A stretch of 64,000 bases of DNA from Bacteroidota bacterium (GCA_021779195.1 JAJYBB010000004.1:1-64000), one strand, 5' to 3'. Shown: positions 19,021 through 28,318, counted from the stretch's first letter. Notes: a model not told the origin generated them from the letters alone. Numbers and translations are program-made.

Positions 19021-21870
19021 TCAAATCACTACTTTTGCAATTCGATTTCCGGCCTTTATAATATACAGTTGATTTTTTGCCAAGTCATTTATTTGAACCA
19101 TATTATCTTGCGGAGAAATGGTCTTTATCAATTGTCCTAATAAATTGTATACTTGAATCGGGGCAATTAAATCGGGCAAATAAACCGTAATAATTTTATT
19201 TTGATCCACAGTAACCAACAACGCTTTAGCCAGTGGATAAGTCAATGTTTTTGTTTGGATTTCGTTTGAAAAATCAGTAATATTTTCGTAATTATGAACC
19301 GTATTTTTATCACTGGCTCTGACTTTATAAATATATTCTGTTAACGGGCTTAAATTCGAGACATACACCGAATTGGTCGTTTCCCACTGATCTTTTAAAA
19401 CATAATTAAGTTTATTCGCGAATGTAGCTGTAACATCATCAAATGTAACAGCACCTACTCCACGATAAAAAGTGAAACGGAATCGCCAGTATTTAGGCGT
19501 ACTGAATGTATAAGTTTTAATACGCAGCGATGTATCATATCCTTGTGGTTCAGCTATAACCAATATACTATCTATTTTTTCCCAGCTCCCAGTAGTTGTT
19601 TGACCCTGTACCAAAAATCCACCACTATTTTCACCCAAAGGGCGCAAATAAAAGGATAATTTTGAAACAGGTAACATATATTTTTCTGAAATCACAGATT
19701 CACCTGTAGTTGAAAACTGAATGGAAGGAACAGCTTTCCCACTGTAAAGACTGGAATTTGAAATTCCGGAAGCCGTAATGGTCCAATCGGGATATACTGC
19801 AAGTCCATTATCAAAGCCTTGTGTCAAAGATGATTCACCCGATTCAATACTATAAACAGTTAAATAGTATCCTGTTGCATCGAAAACTGAATCCCAATTT
19901 GCGATAAAACTGCTGAAGGTTTCACTCGATGGATTAGTGGCGATAGGAGGTACTACATAAACAGGACGTGTAGATGTACCCGTCAATGATAAATTCACTA
20001 TATCGGTTGCCGAAGTTAATGTCAACACATCATAATGGGGCTCTGCATAGGATGGAACAGTAGGATTATATCGAATTTGAAGAACCGTTGCAAGAACCGT
20101 TGAATCGGCAGAAGGTGTCAATGTAAGGGATTTAGCCCAGGATGATTCAGGATCGGTCTGTCTTTTAATTTCAAAATGCAAACCAACACTGAAGTTGAAT
20201 ACAATCGGAGCAGAAAGTTTCGTCCCACTGACAATAATTGATTGAACTGTACTTGGCGTTCCCTGTACCGTAGAGAAAGGAGAAAAAGTACCAACACAAG
20301 TAATATTAGAAGCAAAATGAAAATATATTTTCCCTAATACTTCCGCAATATTCTTCAATGGTTTTTTAATATCTGTACCATTTCTTAGTATCAAGTTGCA
20401 TTGTTTTACATTTGAAGTCCCCGGAAAAGGGTCACCCGATAAGGTACTATTATTAGCAATTCCATCAGCTTCCACAATTGAATAACCCATTGCATTGGGA
20501 TCATTATTCACCGTGTTGCTTGCCCAAGTAGAGGCGTTATAATAAATGTGAGAAACCAACATACCGTGACCTGGCAAATAACTATCCCATCCAGTATTTT
20601 GTCTATTCTCCAAAGTGAAAAATTCAGGCGGAGTTGGATTTGATCCATCTAAATTGCTATTTCCATTTTGAGTAACAATCAATGCTTTATTACTGGTAGT
20701 CAGTGTATCAAGCATAAAATCACCTCCATTTAAGAGTTCAGTAGGTTTGAGCCAACCTAAATAAAATCGATCAAAAGCTGAATATGCAGGCGGAGTTCGT
20801 CCCAAATTTAAATACGGACCCGAATCCATAATATTCCAGTATGATAGCGTTTGATGGGTGGAATTATCAGTTGCATAATAATCGACTAAACCCAACACAT
20901 GTCCAAATTCATGACAAAAAGTACCTACTCCGCACATATTTGAGCCTGAACTCCCTCTTAATTCAGACGTACAAGCGTAATCAAAAACTGAAACTCCATC
21001 GAAAACCGTATTGTAATTTGCCAAAGTCCATCGATGAGGCCAAATGCTGTTGGCCGGACCACCTTCCGCTTCATTATATCCGGCATAATATATAAATACA
21101 TTATCGACCAACCCATTTTTATCAGTATCGTATTGCGAAAAATTAACACCTGCATTATGAGCTAACGTACAAGCATCAATCACCATTTGCTGAGGATTTG
21201 AATCCTGACCAGAAGAGTTATTTGCACCATAATACGCCATGTTTTGAGGCAAATTGTACGGTCCAACCACATCAAATTGCGGATTAAATACTCCCATCGA
21301 ATTATCCCGGAAATAATCTTTCGCTGAACCGGTTCCTCCATTTGAACTATATCCTTTTTGATTCAATAAATTTGTAAAAGCCGTTTGAGGCAGTGGTGTT
21401 ACAAATTTGACATCCGAAAAATTAACTAAAATTACCAGCGATTTTGGCGTTCCATTTAATGGATAAACATGTTGAATATTGGATTTCTGTAAAGTTCCTG
21501 GTGCTCTGAGTGCTCTATGCTGCAAAACAACTTTTAATAGATTAATATTGGGAATCAATTTCCGCAATAAGCGTTTTTCCAAAGCGGTACGTTTGTTAAT
21601 ATCATTGGCTTTCACATTTAAAGAAGTAATATTTCCCAATGAATCCGGTTTAGCATAAGTTAAAATACCTTGTTTATCTCGCATTAACAAATAACCATCC
21701 AAACTCGTTTTATAATGAAAATATTCATCCCCTTTCAAATAATATGATATTTCGGTATTATCAGGCTGTAATATTTTAATGGGATATGGAAAAGCTGGAA
21801 CAGCTGATATCCAAATGGTGGGAAGCAAACTCACGAAAAGAATTATAATTCCTGAAATGCTGATTTTCAT
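19021..21870 (-). CDS. Secreted M6-family metalloprotease with T9SS-like C-terminus
   Basis: A 949-residue exported zinc protease. After a signal peptide (about 1-25) comes a propeptide-like region and the M6 (immune inhibitor A-like) catalytic domain with HEFGHVLGLVD at 320-330: H320 and H324 are ligands, E321 is catalytic, D330 is the probable third ligand. Residues about 640-870 resemble jelly-roll and fibronectin-type modules. The last ~75 residues (IQVYNLLGQLIKTI, ending RIAKVVI) look like a type A T9SS sorting domain, so surface secretion is likely. It is monocistronic. Confidence 0.85.
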   Translation of the reverse strand: MKISISGIIILFVSLLPTIWISAVPAFPYPIKILQPDNTEISYYLKGDEYFHYKTSLDGYLLMRDKQGILTYAKPDSLGNITSLNVKANDINKRTALEKRLLRKLIPNINLLKVVLQHRALRAPGTLQKSNIQHVYPLNGTPKSLVILVNFSDVKFVTPLPQTAFTNLLNQKGYSSNGGTGSAKDYFRDNSMGVFNPQFDVVGPYNLPQNMAYYGANNSSGQDSNPQQMVIDACTLAHNAGVNFSQYDTDKNGLVDNVFIYYAGYNEAEGGPANSIWPHRWTLANYNTVFDGVSVFDYACTSELRGSSGSNMCGVGTFCHEFGHVLGLVDYYATDNSTHQTLSYWNIMDSGPYLNLGRTPPAYSAFDRFYLGWLKPTELLNGGDFMLDTLTTSNKALIVTQNGNSNLDGSNPTPPEFFTLENRQNTGWDSYLPGHGMLVSHIYYNASTWASNTVNNDPNAMGYSIVEADGIANNSTLSGDPFPGTSNVKQCNLILRNGTDIKKPLKNIAEVLGKIYFHFASNITCVGTFSPFSTVQGTPSTVQSIIVSGTKLSAPIVFNFSVGLHFEIKRQTDPESSWAKSLTLTPSADSTVLATVLQIRYNPTVPSYAEPHYDVLTLTSATDIVNLSLTGTSTRPVYVVPPIATNPSSETFSSFIANWDSVFDATGYYLTVYSIESGESSLTQGFDNGLAVYPDWTITASGISNSSLYSGKAVPSIQFSTTGESVISEKYMLPVSKLSFYLRPLGENSGGFLVQGQTTTGSWEKIDSILVIAEPQGYDTSLRIKTYTFSTPKYWRFRFTFYRGVGAVTFDDVTATFANKLNYVLKDQWETTNSVYVSNLSPLTEYIYKVRASDKNTVHNYENITDFSNEIQTKTLTYPLAKALLVTVDQNKIITVYLPDLIAPIQVYNLLGQLIKTISPQDNMVQINDLAKNQLYIIKAGNRIAKVVI

Positions 21871-22110
21871 ACAATAATTTTATAGAAAAGCCAATTTATA
21901 CTGCCTTATGAAACAAATTTTCATACTGAATGTTTGCTATCAAACAAGATAAAAAATTAAATATTTCACAAAGATAAATAATTCTGCCAACGTAAAATAA
22001 GTCAAATAAAGGTTTTAACAAAAATAATTACGCAGAACGAATAATTTGAAAATAGTTTTTTTATTTGTGAAAATTTTAACCGATAAATAAAAAACGCTAA
22101 ATTAAAACTT

Positions 22111-22479
22111 TTATTTTTTGAAAATAAAATACACGGCAATCACCAAAAAAATGAAACCAATAAATTGATTCCATCGAAAGGTTTCCTCTTTAAACGCGAT
22201 TAAAGAAAAAACAGTGAAAACAACTAGCGTTATAATTTCTTGTATCACTTTAAGTTGTAATAAACTAAAAGGACCTCCGTTTTCTCGAAAACCAATTCGA
22301 TTAGCAGGGACTTGAAAAAAATATTCGAATAAAGCTATTCCCCAGCTGAACAGAATAACCACCACCAACGGCAATGTCCCAAACCATTTAAATTCACGTA
22401 ATTTTAAATGTCCGTACCAGGCAAGCGTCATAAATACATTGGAAATCACCAATAAAATAATTGTCAGAAATATTTTCAT
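22111..22479 (-). CDS. DMT-family membrane protein (DUF486)
   Basis: A 122-residue inner-membrane protein with four hydrophobic segments (about residues 3-22, 35-55, 70-98 and 103-121). The LAWYGHLK and EYFFQVPANRIG stretches are typical of DUF486, a small-multidrug-resistance-sized branch of the DMT superfamily. The transported substrate, if any, is unknown. The start lies 15 bp after the stop of the ttcA-like gene, so the two are probably co-transcribed. Confidence 0.85.
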   Translation of the reverse strand: MKIFLTIILLVISNVFMTLAWYGHLKLREFKWFGTLPLVVVILFSWGIALFEYFFQVPANRIGFRENGGPFSLLQLKVIQEIITLVVFTVFSLIAFKEETFRWNQFIGFIFLVIAVYFIFKK

Positions 22480-22494
22480 GAAATCAATTTTTTT

Positions 22495-23253
22495 TTAAAT
22501 ATCCTGTTGAAATTTTGTCGGCAAATATAGCGGATCAATATTCTCCATTGCGTTAAAAATATTTTGATACACATCGGGATGATTGATTTCTAATTCAGAC
22601 AATATTTTTTTAACAGTATAACGTGAAGTTTCATTTTCAAAAGGGCAAACTGAAGTAATTAATTGATATTGATTTAGCTTTGAAAGCTTTTCAATCTCAT
22701 ATTCCCTGATCAATGCCAACGGTCGAATGAAAGTTATATCTACCTTTATCGGGCTAAATAAAGGTGGCATCGTTGTAAAGGAGCCTTGAAAAAACAGGTT
22801 CATCAACAATGTTTGAGTAATATCATCCATATGATGACCTAAAGCTATTTTATTGCAGTTCAATTCTTTAGATAATTTAAAAAGCTCTTTTCGACGATGT
22901 CTGGAACATGAAAAACAAATTGATTTATGTTCAATTTCATCACTCGAAAAGCTAGATTCCCGATAAAAAAAAGGAATATCGAACGATTCACAAAAGGATT
23001 TCAAATAACCCACATCCGCCTGGTAAAGAATATTTACAATATTGATGTGCACTGCCACTAAATCAAATTTCACGCCCCAGGTTTTTCTCAATCGGACAAA
23101 TAATTCCAATAATACCAATGAATCTTTGCCCCCTGATAAACCTATCAAAATACGATCATTCACCTGAATCAAACCATATTGTCTAACTGCTTTTTTAAAT
23201 TTAGCATCCAAACGATTCCTTAAAATTAATTCAGATTTCGACTGTATTACCAC
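22495..23253 (-). CDS. ttcA: TtcA-like tRNA 2-thiocytidine synthetase
   Basis: A PP-loop ATPase of the TtcA/TtuA superfamily, expected to thiolate C32 in certain tRNAs. The ATP-binding loop SGGKDS is at residues 40-45. CFSC (113-116) and C203 give the three cysteines that hold the [4Fe-4S] cluster in TtcA. GHHMDD (139-144) is also characteristic. At 252 residues it is a little shorter than E. coli TtcA. The gene name is by similarity; TtuA-like activity cannot be excluded. Confidence 0.8.
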   Translation of the reverse strand: MVIQSKSELILRNRLDAKFKKAVRQYGLIQVNDRILIGLSGGKDSLVLLELFVRLRKTWGVKFDLVAVHINIVNILYQADVGYLKSFCESFDIPFFYRESSFSSDEIEHKSICFSCSRHRRKELFKLSKELNCNKIALGHHMDDITQTLLMNLFFQGSFTTMPPLFSPIKVDITFIRPLALIREYEIEKLSKLNQYQLITSVCPFENETSRYTVKKILSELEINHPDVYQNIFNAMENIDPLYLPTKFQQDI

Positions 23254-23273
23254 CTTGCTTCTCTTTTGGGGTG

Positions 23274-23281
23274 CAAATTTA
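23274..23281 (-). promoter_or_regulatory. -7 promoter element of the ttcA-like gene
   Basis: TAAATTTG on the minus strand, 21 nt before the start codon, fits TAnnTTTG; the GCACCCC that follows is like the region after other -7 boxes here. The -33 element is weak. Confidence 0.45.
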
Positions 23282-23610
23282 CTACAAATCTCATAAAAAT
23301 CTAAATCTTACCTTATTTTATTGTCTTCAATTTATAGAGCAGGTAAATTGATTATCAATTTAACCATATTTTAAAATCTCGATTAACCCATATAAAATTA
23401 AAAATCAATCAATATTGCTTTTAATTAGATTAACACGTAGATATAAAATTCTATATCGCTGAATATCGGTATTATAGTGTCTTTGAAAGGTAAATTCTAA
23501 CTCTACTGTTTAGCAAATTCATTCAATGTCTCTATTATTACATCCACGGACAAAGTGTATGTGAAAATTAATTTAGAAAAATAAAATATTAATTTAACGA
23601 ACAAAATTAT
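23282..23610. other. Divergent intergenic region, ttcA and XRE regulator
   Basis: About 330 bp of AT-rich sequence with no recognisable RNA gene or coding remnant. The palindrome at 23611-23631 marks its right edge. Confidence 0.5.
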
Positions 23611-23631
23611 TTATGAAGTGTTACTTCATAA
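23611..23631. promoter_or_regulatory. Perfect palindrome, probable operator of the XRE-cupin gene
   Basis: The arms TTATGAAGT (23611-23619) and ACTTCATAA (23623-23631) are perfect complements around GTT. It sits 39 bp before the chosen start of the regulator gene, so autoregulation is the simple reading. Confidence 0.65.
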
Positions 23632-23669
23632 ATTAAATGACACTTATAAATAAAGCAAGAATATTTAAT

Positions 23670-24218
23670 ATGAAAAAAATAGGAGAACGTATTAAACGTA
23701 AACGTGAAGCTCAATCAATGCCTCTGGGAGATTTAGCAAAAAAAGTTGGAATAAGTGCAAGTGGGCTTTCACAGATTGAAAATTCAAAATCTTTTCCAAC
23801 TATTTTCACACTCAAAGCCATTGCTGAAAATTTACATAGTACCGTAGGAGAATTGATTGGTGAAAACGAATCGCTCAGCAATAATCCGGTCATTCGACAA
23901 AATGAACGAAAATTTATTGAGACAAATCAAAGTGGTACAGAAATTTATATTCTTTCACAACACGATTTGAATAAGCAAATGGACACCTATTTGCTGCGAT
24001 TCAATCTTAATTCGAATATCGACGAGCGATTCAATCACCATTTCGGACAAATATTCGGATTTGTTCTTTCAGGCGAACTACAATTTCTTTTAGATAATGA
24101 AATTTATAACTTACAACCAGGATGCAGCTTATATTTCAATGCCAAACAAAATTACAAGATAACAAATATTTCAGGACAAAATGCTGAAATACTTTGGGTT
24201 TCGACAATTATGGGATAA
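23670..24218 (+). CDS. XRE-family transcriptional regulator with cupin domain
   Basis: Residues 1-65 form an XRE helix-turn-helix (RIKRKREAQ, ISASGLSQIENSKSFPTIFTL), and residues about 95-182 form a cupin_2 sensor domain (NHHFGQIFGFVLSGELQFLLDNE). Such proteins are repressors or activators that sense small metabolites. The ATG at 23670 matches the start of related proteins; an ATG at 23637 would begin 6 bp from the palindrome. It precedes the DUF4914 gene by 91 bp and probably controls it and itself. The ligand is unknown. Confidence 0.9.
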   Translation: MKKIGERIKRKREAQSMPLGDLAKKVGISASGLSQIENSKSFPTIFTLKAIAENLHSTVGELIGENESLSNNPVIRQNERKFIETNQSGTEIYILSQHDLNKQMDTYLLRFNLNSNIDERFNHHFGQIFGFVLSGELQFLLDNEIYNLQPGCSLYFNAKQNYKITNISGQNAEILWVSTIMG

Positions 24219-24249
24219 ATTGTTTTATTTCATACTACATACTTAAAAA

Positions 24250-24257
24250 TATTTTTG
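24250..24257 (+). promoter_or_regulatory. -7 promoter element of the DUF4914 gene
   Basis: TATTTTTG fits TAnnTTTG and lies 53 nt before the start codon. No good -33 element lies at the expected spacing, consistent with an activated promoter or with none. Confidence 0.35.
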
Positions 24258-24309
24258 GTTTAACCCTGAATATTTTCAAAATTAACAACAAATTTAAAAG
24301 CGAACTATA

Positions 24310-26193
24310 ATGACAACATTTTTTAAAACATTAGAACAAAAGCAAGTTTCCTTACCTGAAAACGTAAAAATTCTGCTTGAAAAATGTCCAAAATTCACTA
24401 TTTTCAATACTGTAGAAGAGCTTGCGTTGGCATCAGTTGGCGGTGAAGGACAGAAAACATTTGATGTTAATTATGAAATTCCCGGAAAAGGACTTTACAC
24501 TGAAGCGATTGTTCACCGAGTAAATAATGGTATATCTGCTAATTATACAGATCCATACATGCGTCGACGCGACCCGGACACGATGGCAATTTCAGATAAT
24601 TTGCCTACCGATAAAGTTCGGTTTAAAGATAAATTCGGTTATGAATTCGATTCTTTAAAAACCGAGACTTTTGATTGGCTTGAAAATCAGGAATTATCAG
24701 TATTTTTATATTTCGCTGGTCGCGAAAAAATTGGTGTGGGCGGGATTGCAGTTGTACCTGCTAATGCTGGTTTTTTTGCCATGGGATTAGCCATGCTTCA
24801 ACAAATGGTTGCTGTCGATGATTTGTATGATGGTTTTGAGATTGAGTCGGTTATTTATGTGGCTCCTACTTTCCGACATACACATTTCAATGGAAAACAA
24901 ATCGTTGTTCACAATCGAACTGAAAAATTGCATGAAATTTACTCTTACAATTTATATCCCGGTCCCAGCGCAAAAAAAGGACTTTACGGTGTATTATTAA
25001 CAAAAGGCGAACGTGAAGGTTGGGTAACCACCCATTGCTCAACAGTTCAAGCCGTAAGCCCTTACGATAATATTACTACTTTTATGCACGAAGGAGCCAG
25101 TGGAGGTGGAAAAAGTGAAATGTTGCAACATATTGTACGCGAACCAAATGGACAAGTTCTAATTGGAGAAAACACCCTTACTGGAGAACGTCGACTTATT
25201 AATCTACCCTTGTTCTCATCCTTTAATCCGGTTACCGACGATATGGCACTTTGTCATCCATCCATCCAAAAAAATAACGGAAAACTTTCGGTGCTCGATG
25301 CCGAAAATTCGTGGTTTATTCGTGTTGATAGCGTAAATGAATACGGTGACGATCCGTTTCTTGAGAAAATAACAATTAATCCGCCTAAGCCCTTACTTTT
25401 TTTAAATATTCAAACCGTTCCGGATAGTACTGCTCTGATTTGGGAACACATTGAAGATTCACCTGGAAAACGTTGTCCCAATCCAAGGGTTGTTCTGCCT
25501 CGTGAAATTGTTCCAAATGTGATTGGACATTCAGTATCAGTAGATATCCGAAGTTTTGGAGTTCGTACTCCGCCCTCTTCTTTCGAAAATCCTAACTATG
25601 GCATTGTTGGCATGTTTCATTTGCTACCGCCCGCTTTGGCATGGCTTTGGCGATTAGTTGCTCCTCGGGGTCATGCTAATCCAAGTATTGTTGGTGGTGA
25701 AGGAATGGAATCGGAAGGAGTTGGCTCGTATTGGCCTTTCGCAACCGGAAAAATGGTTACTCACGCAAATTTATTGCTTGATCAAATAATTCAAACCCCC
25801 GAAACACGTTATACTTTAGTTCCAAACCAATATATCGGTGTATGGAAAGTAGGTTTTAAGCCTCAATTGATGATGCGTGAATACATGACCAGACGCGGAA
25901 ATGCCAAACTTCGCTCCGACCAATACCGACCAGCTCGTTGTCCATTATTAGGCTATGAATTGAATTATTTGACCATTGAAGGTGCAAAAATCCCCTCCCG
26001 ATTTCTTCAGGTTCATAAACAACCAGAAGTTGGATTTGAAGGATATGACCTAGGAGCAGATCTGTTATATGATTTCTTCAAAAAAGAATTATCAAAATTT
26101 TTATGTCCCGAACTTTCAGAAACAGGACAAAAAATTATAGAAGCTTGTCTCGCTGGAGCCAGCGTTGAAGAATATGAGAAACTACTTGGATAA
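24310..26193 (+). CDS. DUF4914-like P-loop protein
   Basis: A 627-residue cytosolic protein that I assign to DUF4914 from memory. It contains HEGASGGGKSEM (260-271), a P-loop with the GxSGxGKS form seen in PEP carboxykinase and HPr kinase, plus acidic motifs VTDDMALCHP and YGDDPF downstream. Similarity to PEPCK is limited to these elements, so a phosphotransferase role is only a suggestion. It follows an XRE-cupin regulator and ends in a strong terminator, forming a two-gene unit. Confidence 0.7.
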   Translation: MTTFFKTLEQKQVSLPENVKILLEKCPKFTIFNTVEELALASVGGEGQKTFDVNYEIPGKGLYTEAIVHRVNNGISANYTDPYMRRRDPDTMAISDNLPTDKVRFKDKFGYEFDSLKTETFDWLENQELSVFLYFAGREKIGVGGIAVVPANAGFFAMGLAMLQQMVAVDDLYDGFEIESVIYVAPTFRHTHFNGKQIVVHNRTEKLHEIYSYNLYPGPSAKKGLYGVLLTKGEREGWVTTHCSTVQAVSPYDNITTFMHEGASGGGKSEMLQHIVREPNGQVLIGENTLTGERRLINLPLFSSFNPVTDDMALCHPSIQKNNGKLSVLDAENSWFIRVDSVNEYGDDPFLEKITINPPKPLLFLNIQTVPDSTALIWEHIEDSPGKRCPNPRVVLPREIVPNVIGHSVSVDIRSFGVRTPPSSFENPNYGIVGMFHLLPPALAWLWRLVAPRGHANPSIVGGEGMESEGVGSYWPFATGKMVTHANLLLDQIIQTPETRYTLVPNQYIGVWKVGFKPQLMMREYMTRRGNAKLRSDQYRPARCPLLGYELNYLTIEGAKIPSRFLQVHKQPEVGFEGYDLGADLLYDFFKKELSKFLCPELSETGQKIIEACLAGASVEEYEKLLG

Positions 26194-26213
26194 GCAGCAT
26201 TAAATACCAAAAA

Positions 26214-26263
26214 CCGGATAAGCAGTTGAAAGCTATTTTAAAACCGTTTATCCGGCTATTTTT
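26214..26263. terminator. Bidirectional terminator
   Basis: CCGGATAA (26214-26221) pairs with TTATCCGG (26248-26255), followed by CTATTTTTTTT on the plus strand. On the minus strand five U follow the stem. It separates the convergent DUF4914 and iron-sulfur genes and ends both transcripts. Confidence 0.75.
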
Positions 26264-26275
26264 TTTATATAATCG

Positions 26276-26773
26276 TTAAATTTTATACTTCAAGCTACCA
26301 TTTGGACAAGCAGCCACACACTTTAAGCACTTTGAACATGAATAACTAATTCCTGATGAAGTTGCATTATCTCCCCGATAAAGACTGTATTTTTTTGGTT
26401 CAAGAGATGAAATATAACAGGCTTTGTCGCATTTGCCACATTTTATACAGGTGTCTTTATCAATTTTGATTTTAAAAAGCGACCATTTATTTAGCCAACC
26501 TGAAATCCATGCAATAGGGCAGCCCAATTTATGATATTGATACATGGCTGCAAATTGTTTGTTTCCTCCCATCATCAATTCCATCATAAAGCCGACAGGA
26601 CACATCCAGCGACAAAAAACTTTTCCGAAAATTACACCGGTTAAAACCCCAAATATCAAAATATACCAAAGTGAAACATCATAAAAATGTATCAATAAAT
26701 AAATGCCTAACCCGATCAGAAAAAGGATAAAAATTCGTTTGGAAATCAAAAAACGGGATACTTTTTTCATCAA
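26276..26773 (-). CDS. Membrane 2x[4Fe-4S] protein, NapH/NosR-like
   Basis: Two hydrophobic segments (about 12-32 and 35-52) are followed by CRWMC (54-58), as in NapH/NosR/CcoG proteins, and by two ferredoxin-type clusters with cysteines at 109, 112, 115, 119 and 146, 149, 152, 156. It is a short version (165 residues) with fewer membrane helices than NapH and probably passes electrons between a quinone or membrane donor and a cytosolic partner. It is the last gene of the eight-gene minus-strand cluster and starts 9 bp past the methyltransferase. Confidence 0.8.
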   Translation of the reverse strand: MMKKVSRFLISKRIFILFLIGLGIYLLIHFYDVSLWYILIFGVLTGVIFGKVFCRWMCPVGFMMELMMGGNKQFAAMYQYHKLGCPIAWISGWLNKWSLFKIKIDKDTCIKCGKCDKACYISSLEPKKYSLYRGDNATSSGISYSCSKCLKCVAACPNGSLKYKI

Positions 26774-26782
26774 TATTCCAAT

Positions 26783-27394
26783 TTATTTTTTTGTTAAAAT
26801 CATAATTTGATTATATCTATTTATAATTTCATATTCGATAGTTAAACCGGTTTGTCGTACCAAATAATGAAGGCCACCCAATGACTCAAAAGATTTAAAA
26901 TTTCGAAAATGCTCACGTCCAGCAACAAACTCTACAAAGTTCGTTGAGTTTTTCCAGAAATCAGTTCGTTGAGGAATCAAATAATCAGCAATAATCAATT
27001 TATCGGTTAATTCAAAAATATCATTTAAAAGTCCAATCCTTTCATTTTCATTCACTTCATGTATAACAAAAGTCAATACTGCAAAATCAAAATGAAGATT
27101 CTTTTCTTGAATTAAATCCCGGATAGAAGCATGTCTGAAGCTCAAGTTCTTATTTTCAGATATAGACAAATTATAGCTTGCCTGTCTGATATTCTTTGAA
27201 GAAAGATCAATACCGAGTATTGTTTGACAAGAATCTGCAGCTAAAAAACTAAAAAAACCGGTACCACAACCCACATCTATAACATTTGCATGATGCTCAA
27301 GAAGACTTTCAATTTGAAGGAATAATCTTTCTTGATTCGGTGCAATGATTTTATCATAAATAAGACCATCGTACCAGTGTGGTTTGTCGATCAT
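26783..27394 (-). CDS. Class I SAM-dependent methyltransferase
   Basis: A 203-residue Rossmann-fold methyltransferase: motif I is VIDVGCGTGFFSFLA near residues 38-52 and GIDLS is the acidic loop. The LTFVIHEVNE segment is the motif IV region. The substrate is not evident. It lies 19 bp after the membrane thioredoxin gene and 9 bp before the iron-sulfur gene, so it is part of the cluster. No extra metal-binding cysteines are seen, in contrast to the ArsM-like gene at the head of the cluster. Confidence 0.8.
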   Translation of the reverse strand: MIDKPHWYDGLIYDKIIAPNQERLFLQIESLLEHHANVIDVGCGTGFFSFLAADSCQTILGIDLSSKNIRQASYNLSISENKNLSFRHASIRDLIQEKNLHFDFAVLTFVIHEVNENERIGLLNDIFELTDKLIIADYLIPQRTDFWKNSTNFVEFVAGREHFRNFKSFESLGGLHYLVRQTGLTIEYEIINRYNQIMILTKK

Positions 27395-27413
27395 TTTACA
27401 AAATATATTTTAA

Positions 27414-27830
27414 TTATTTTATTTTCAATTGTTTAAGCAAATACTCTTTGGTTTTGACTCCTACAAATCTATTAATTTCTTTGCCATCTTTAAATAAAAT
27501 CAGTGTAGGGATATTTCGAACACTAAAACGTTGGGTCATAGCTTTATATGTTTCAATATTTAATTTGCCAACCTTAAAACCATCTGGAATTTCTTCTGCA
27601 ATTTCATTCAAAATTGGAGCCATCATACGACATGGAGCACACCATTCAGCCCAAAAATCAACCAACACAATTTTTCCTTTGGTCTGCTGATTGAAATTTT
27701 TATCAGTCAAAGTCAGTATTTTATCACTATCGGCCACTTTAGGTGCTTTTTTCATTCTGGCACGTGCAATGATATTAACTGATACTATGAATGCTAACAC
27801 AATGGCAATGATTATAAGAGCTGTATTCAT
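27414..27830 (-). CDS. Membrane-anchored thioredoxin
   Basis: A single N-terminal hydrophobic segment (about 4-22) is followed by basic RARMKK and a thioredoxin domain with the active site WCAPC (C64, C67). CAPC replaces the usual CGPC. NIPTLILFKDGK contains the cis-Pro loop. By the positive-inside rule (cytoplasmic side after the TM) the domain may face the cytoplasm, but this is uncertain. It starts 23 bp after the DUF1847 gene and probably works with the fusion reductase encoded upstream. Confidence 0.85.
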   Translation of the reverse strand: MNTALIIIAIVLAFIVSVNIIARARMKKAPKVADSDKILTLTDKNFNQQTKGKIVLVDFWAEWCAPCRMMAPILNEIAEEIPDGFKVGKLNIETYKAMTQRFSVRNIPTLILFKDGKEINRFVGVKTKEYLLKQLKIK

Positions 27831-27853
27831 TCTATTAAAAATTAAATTATTAA

Positions 27854-28318
27854 TTATTTGACAAATTCAAGATACGGGTTGTTTTTATGTTCTCTGTCTT
27901 TTACAACCAATGTTGTAGTAGGTGCTTTCGACTTCATATTGAAAACAATATCATGTCCAACGCAAAGACCGAAAGAAATGTTCAAATCAGTATCGTTTTG
28001 TGCAAGGAAATCAGCTTGCCCCGCAGGATTGCACGATGTACCTGAAATTGTATCGTCATTCAACAAATCGGCGGCTTTGACGCGTTTGTATTTACAATCT
28101 ACAGAAATCACTTCAAACTGATCTGAAAGCCTGTTTTTCAATTCATTCGCCTCGCGCGTCATCCCAATACAATGAGCAATTCCAATTCGACGAACTCCTG
28201 TTAGTTTCGCATATTTTTTAAGTTCTTCAACCCTATTACTTCCCATGATGAGAGAATTTTCGGCAGCACGCATCAACTCTAAATCGCTCGAATTATACAA
28301 CTTTTTTTGATCTTCCAT
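27854..28318 (-). CDS. DUF1847 (predicted metal-binding) protein
   Basis: A 154-residue cytosolic protein with four conserved-looking cysteines (C50 in AHCIGM, C75 in SVDCKYK, C96 in GTSCNPAGQA, C119 in FGLCVGHD). The pattern IGIAHCIG and NISFGLCVGHD is what I remember for DUF1847, a group of putative metal-binding proteins of unknown function. It lacks the Cys-rich N-terminal extension of longer members. It sits between the Trx-TrxR fusion and the membrane thioredoxin. Confidence 0.75.
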   Translation of the reverse strand: MEDQKKLYNSSDLELMRAAENSLIMGSNRVEELKKYAKLTGVRRIGIAHCIGMTREANELKNRLSDQFEVISVDCKYKRVKAADLLNDDTISGTSCNPAGQADFLAQNDTDLNISFGLCVGHDIVFNMKSKAPTTTLVVKDREHKNNPYLEFVK

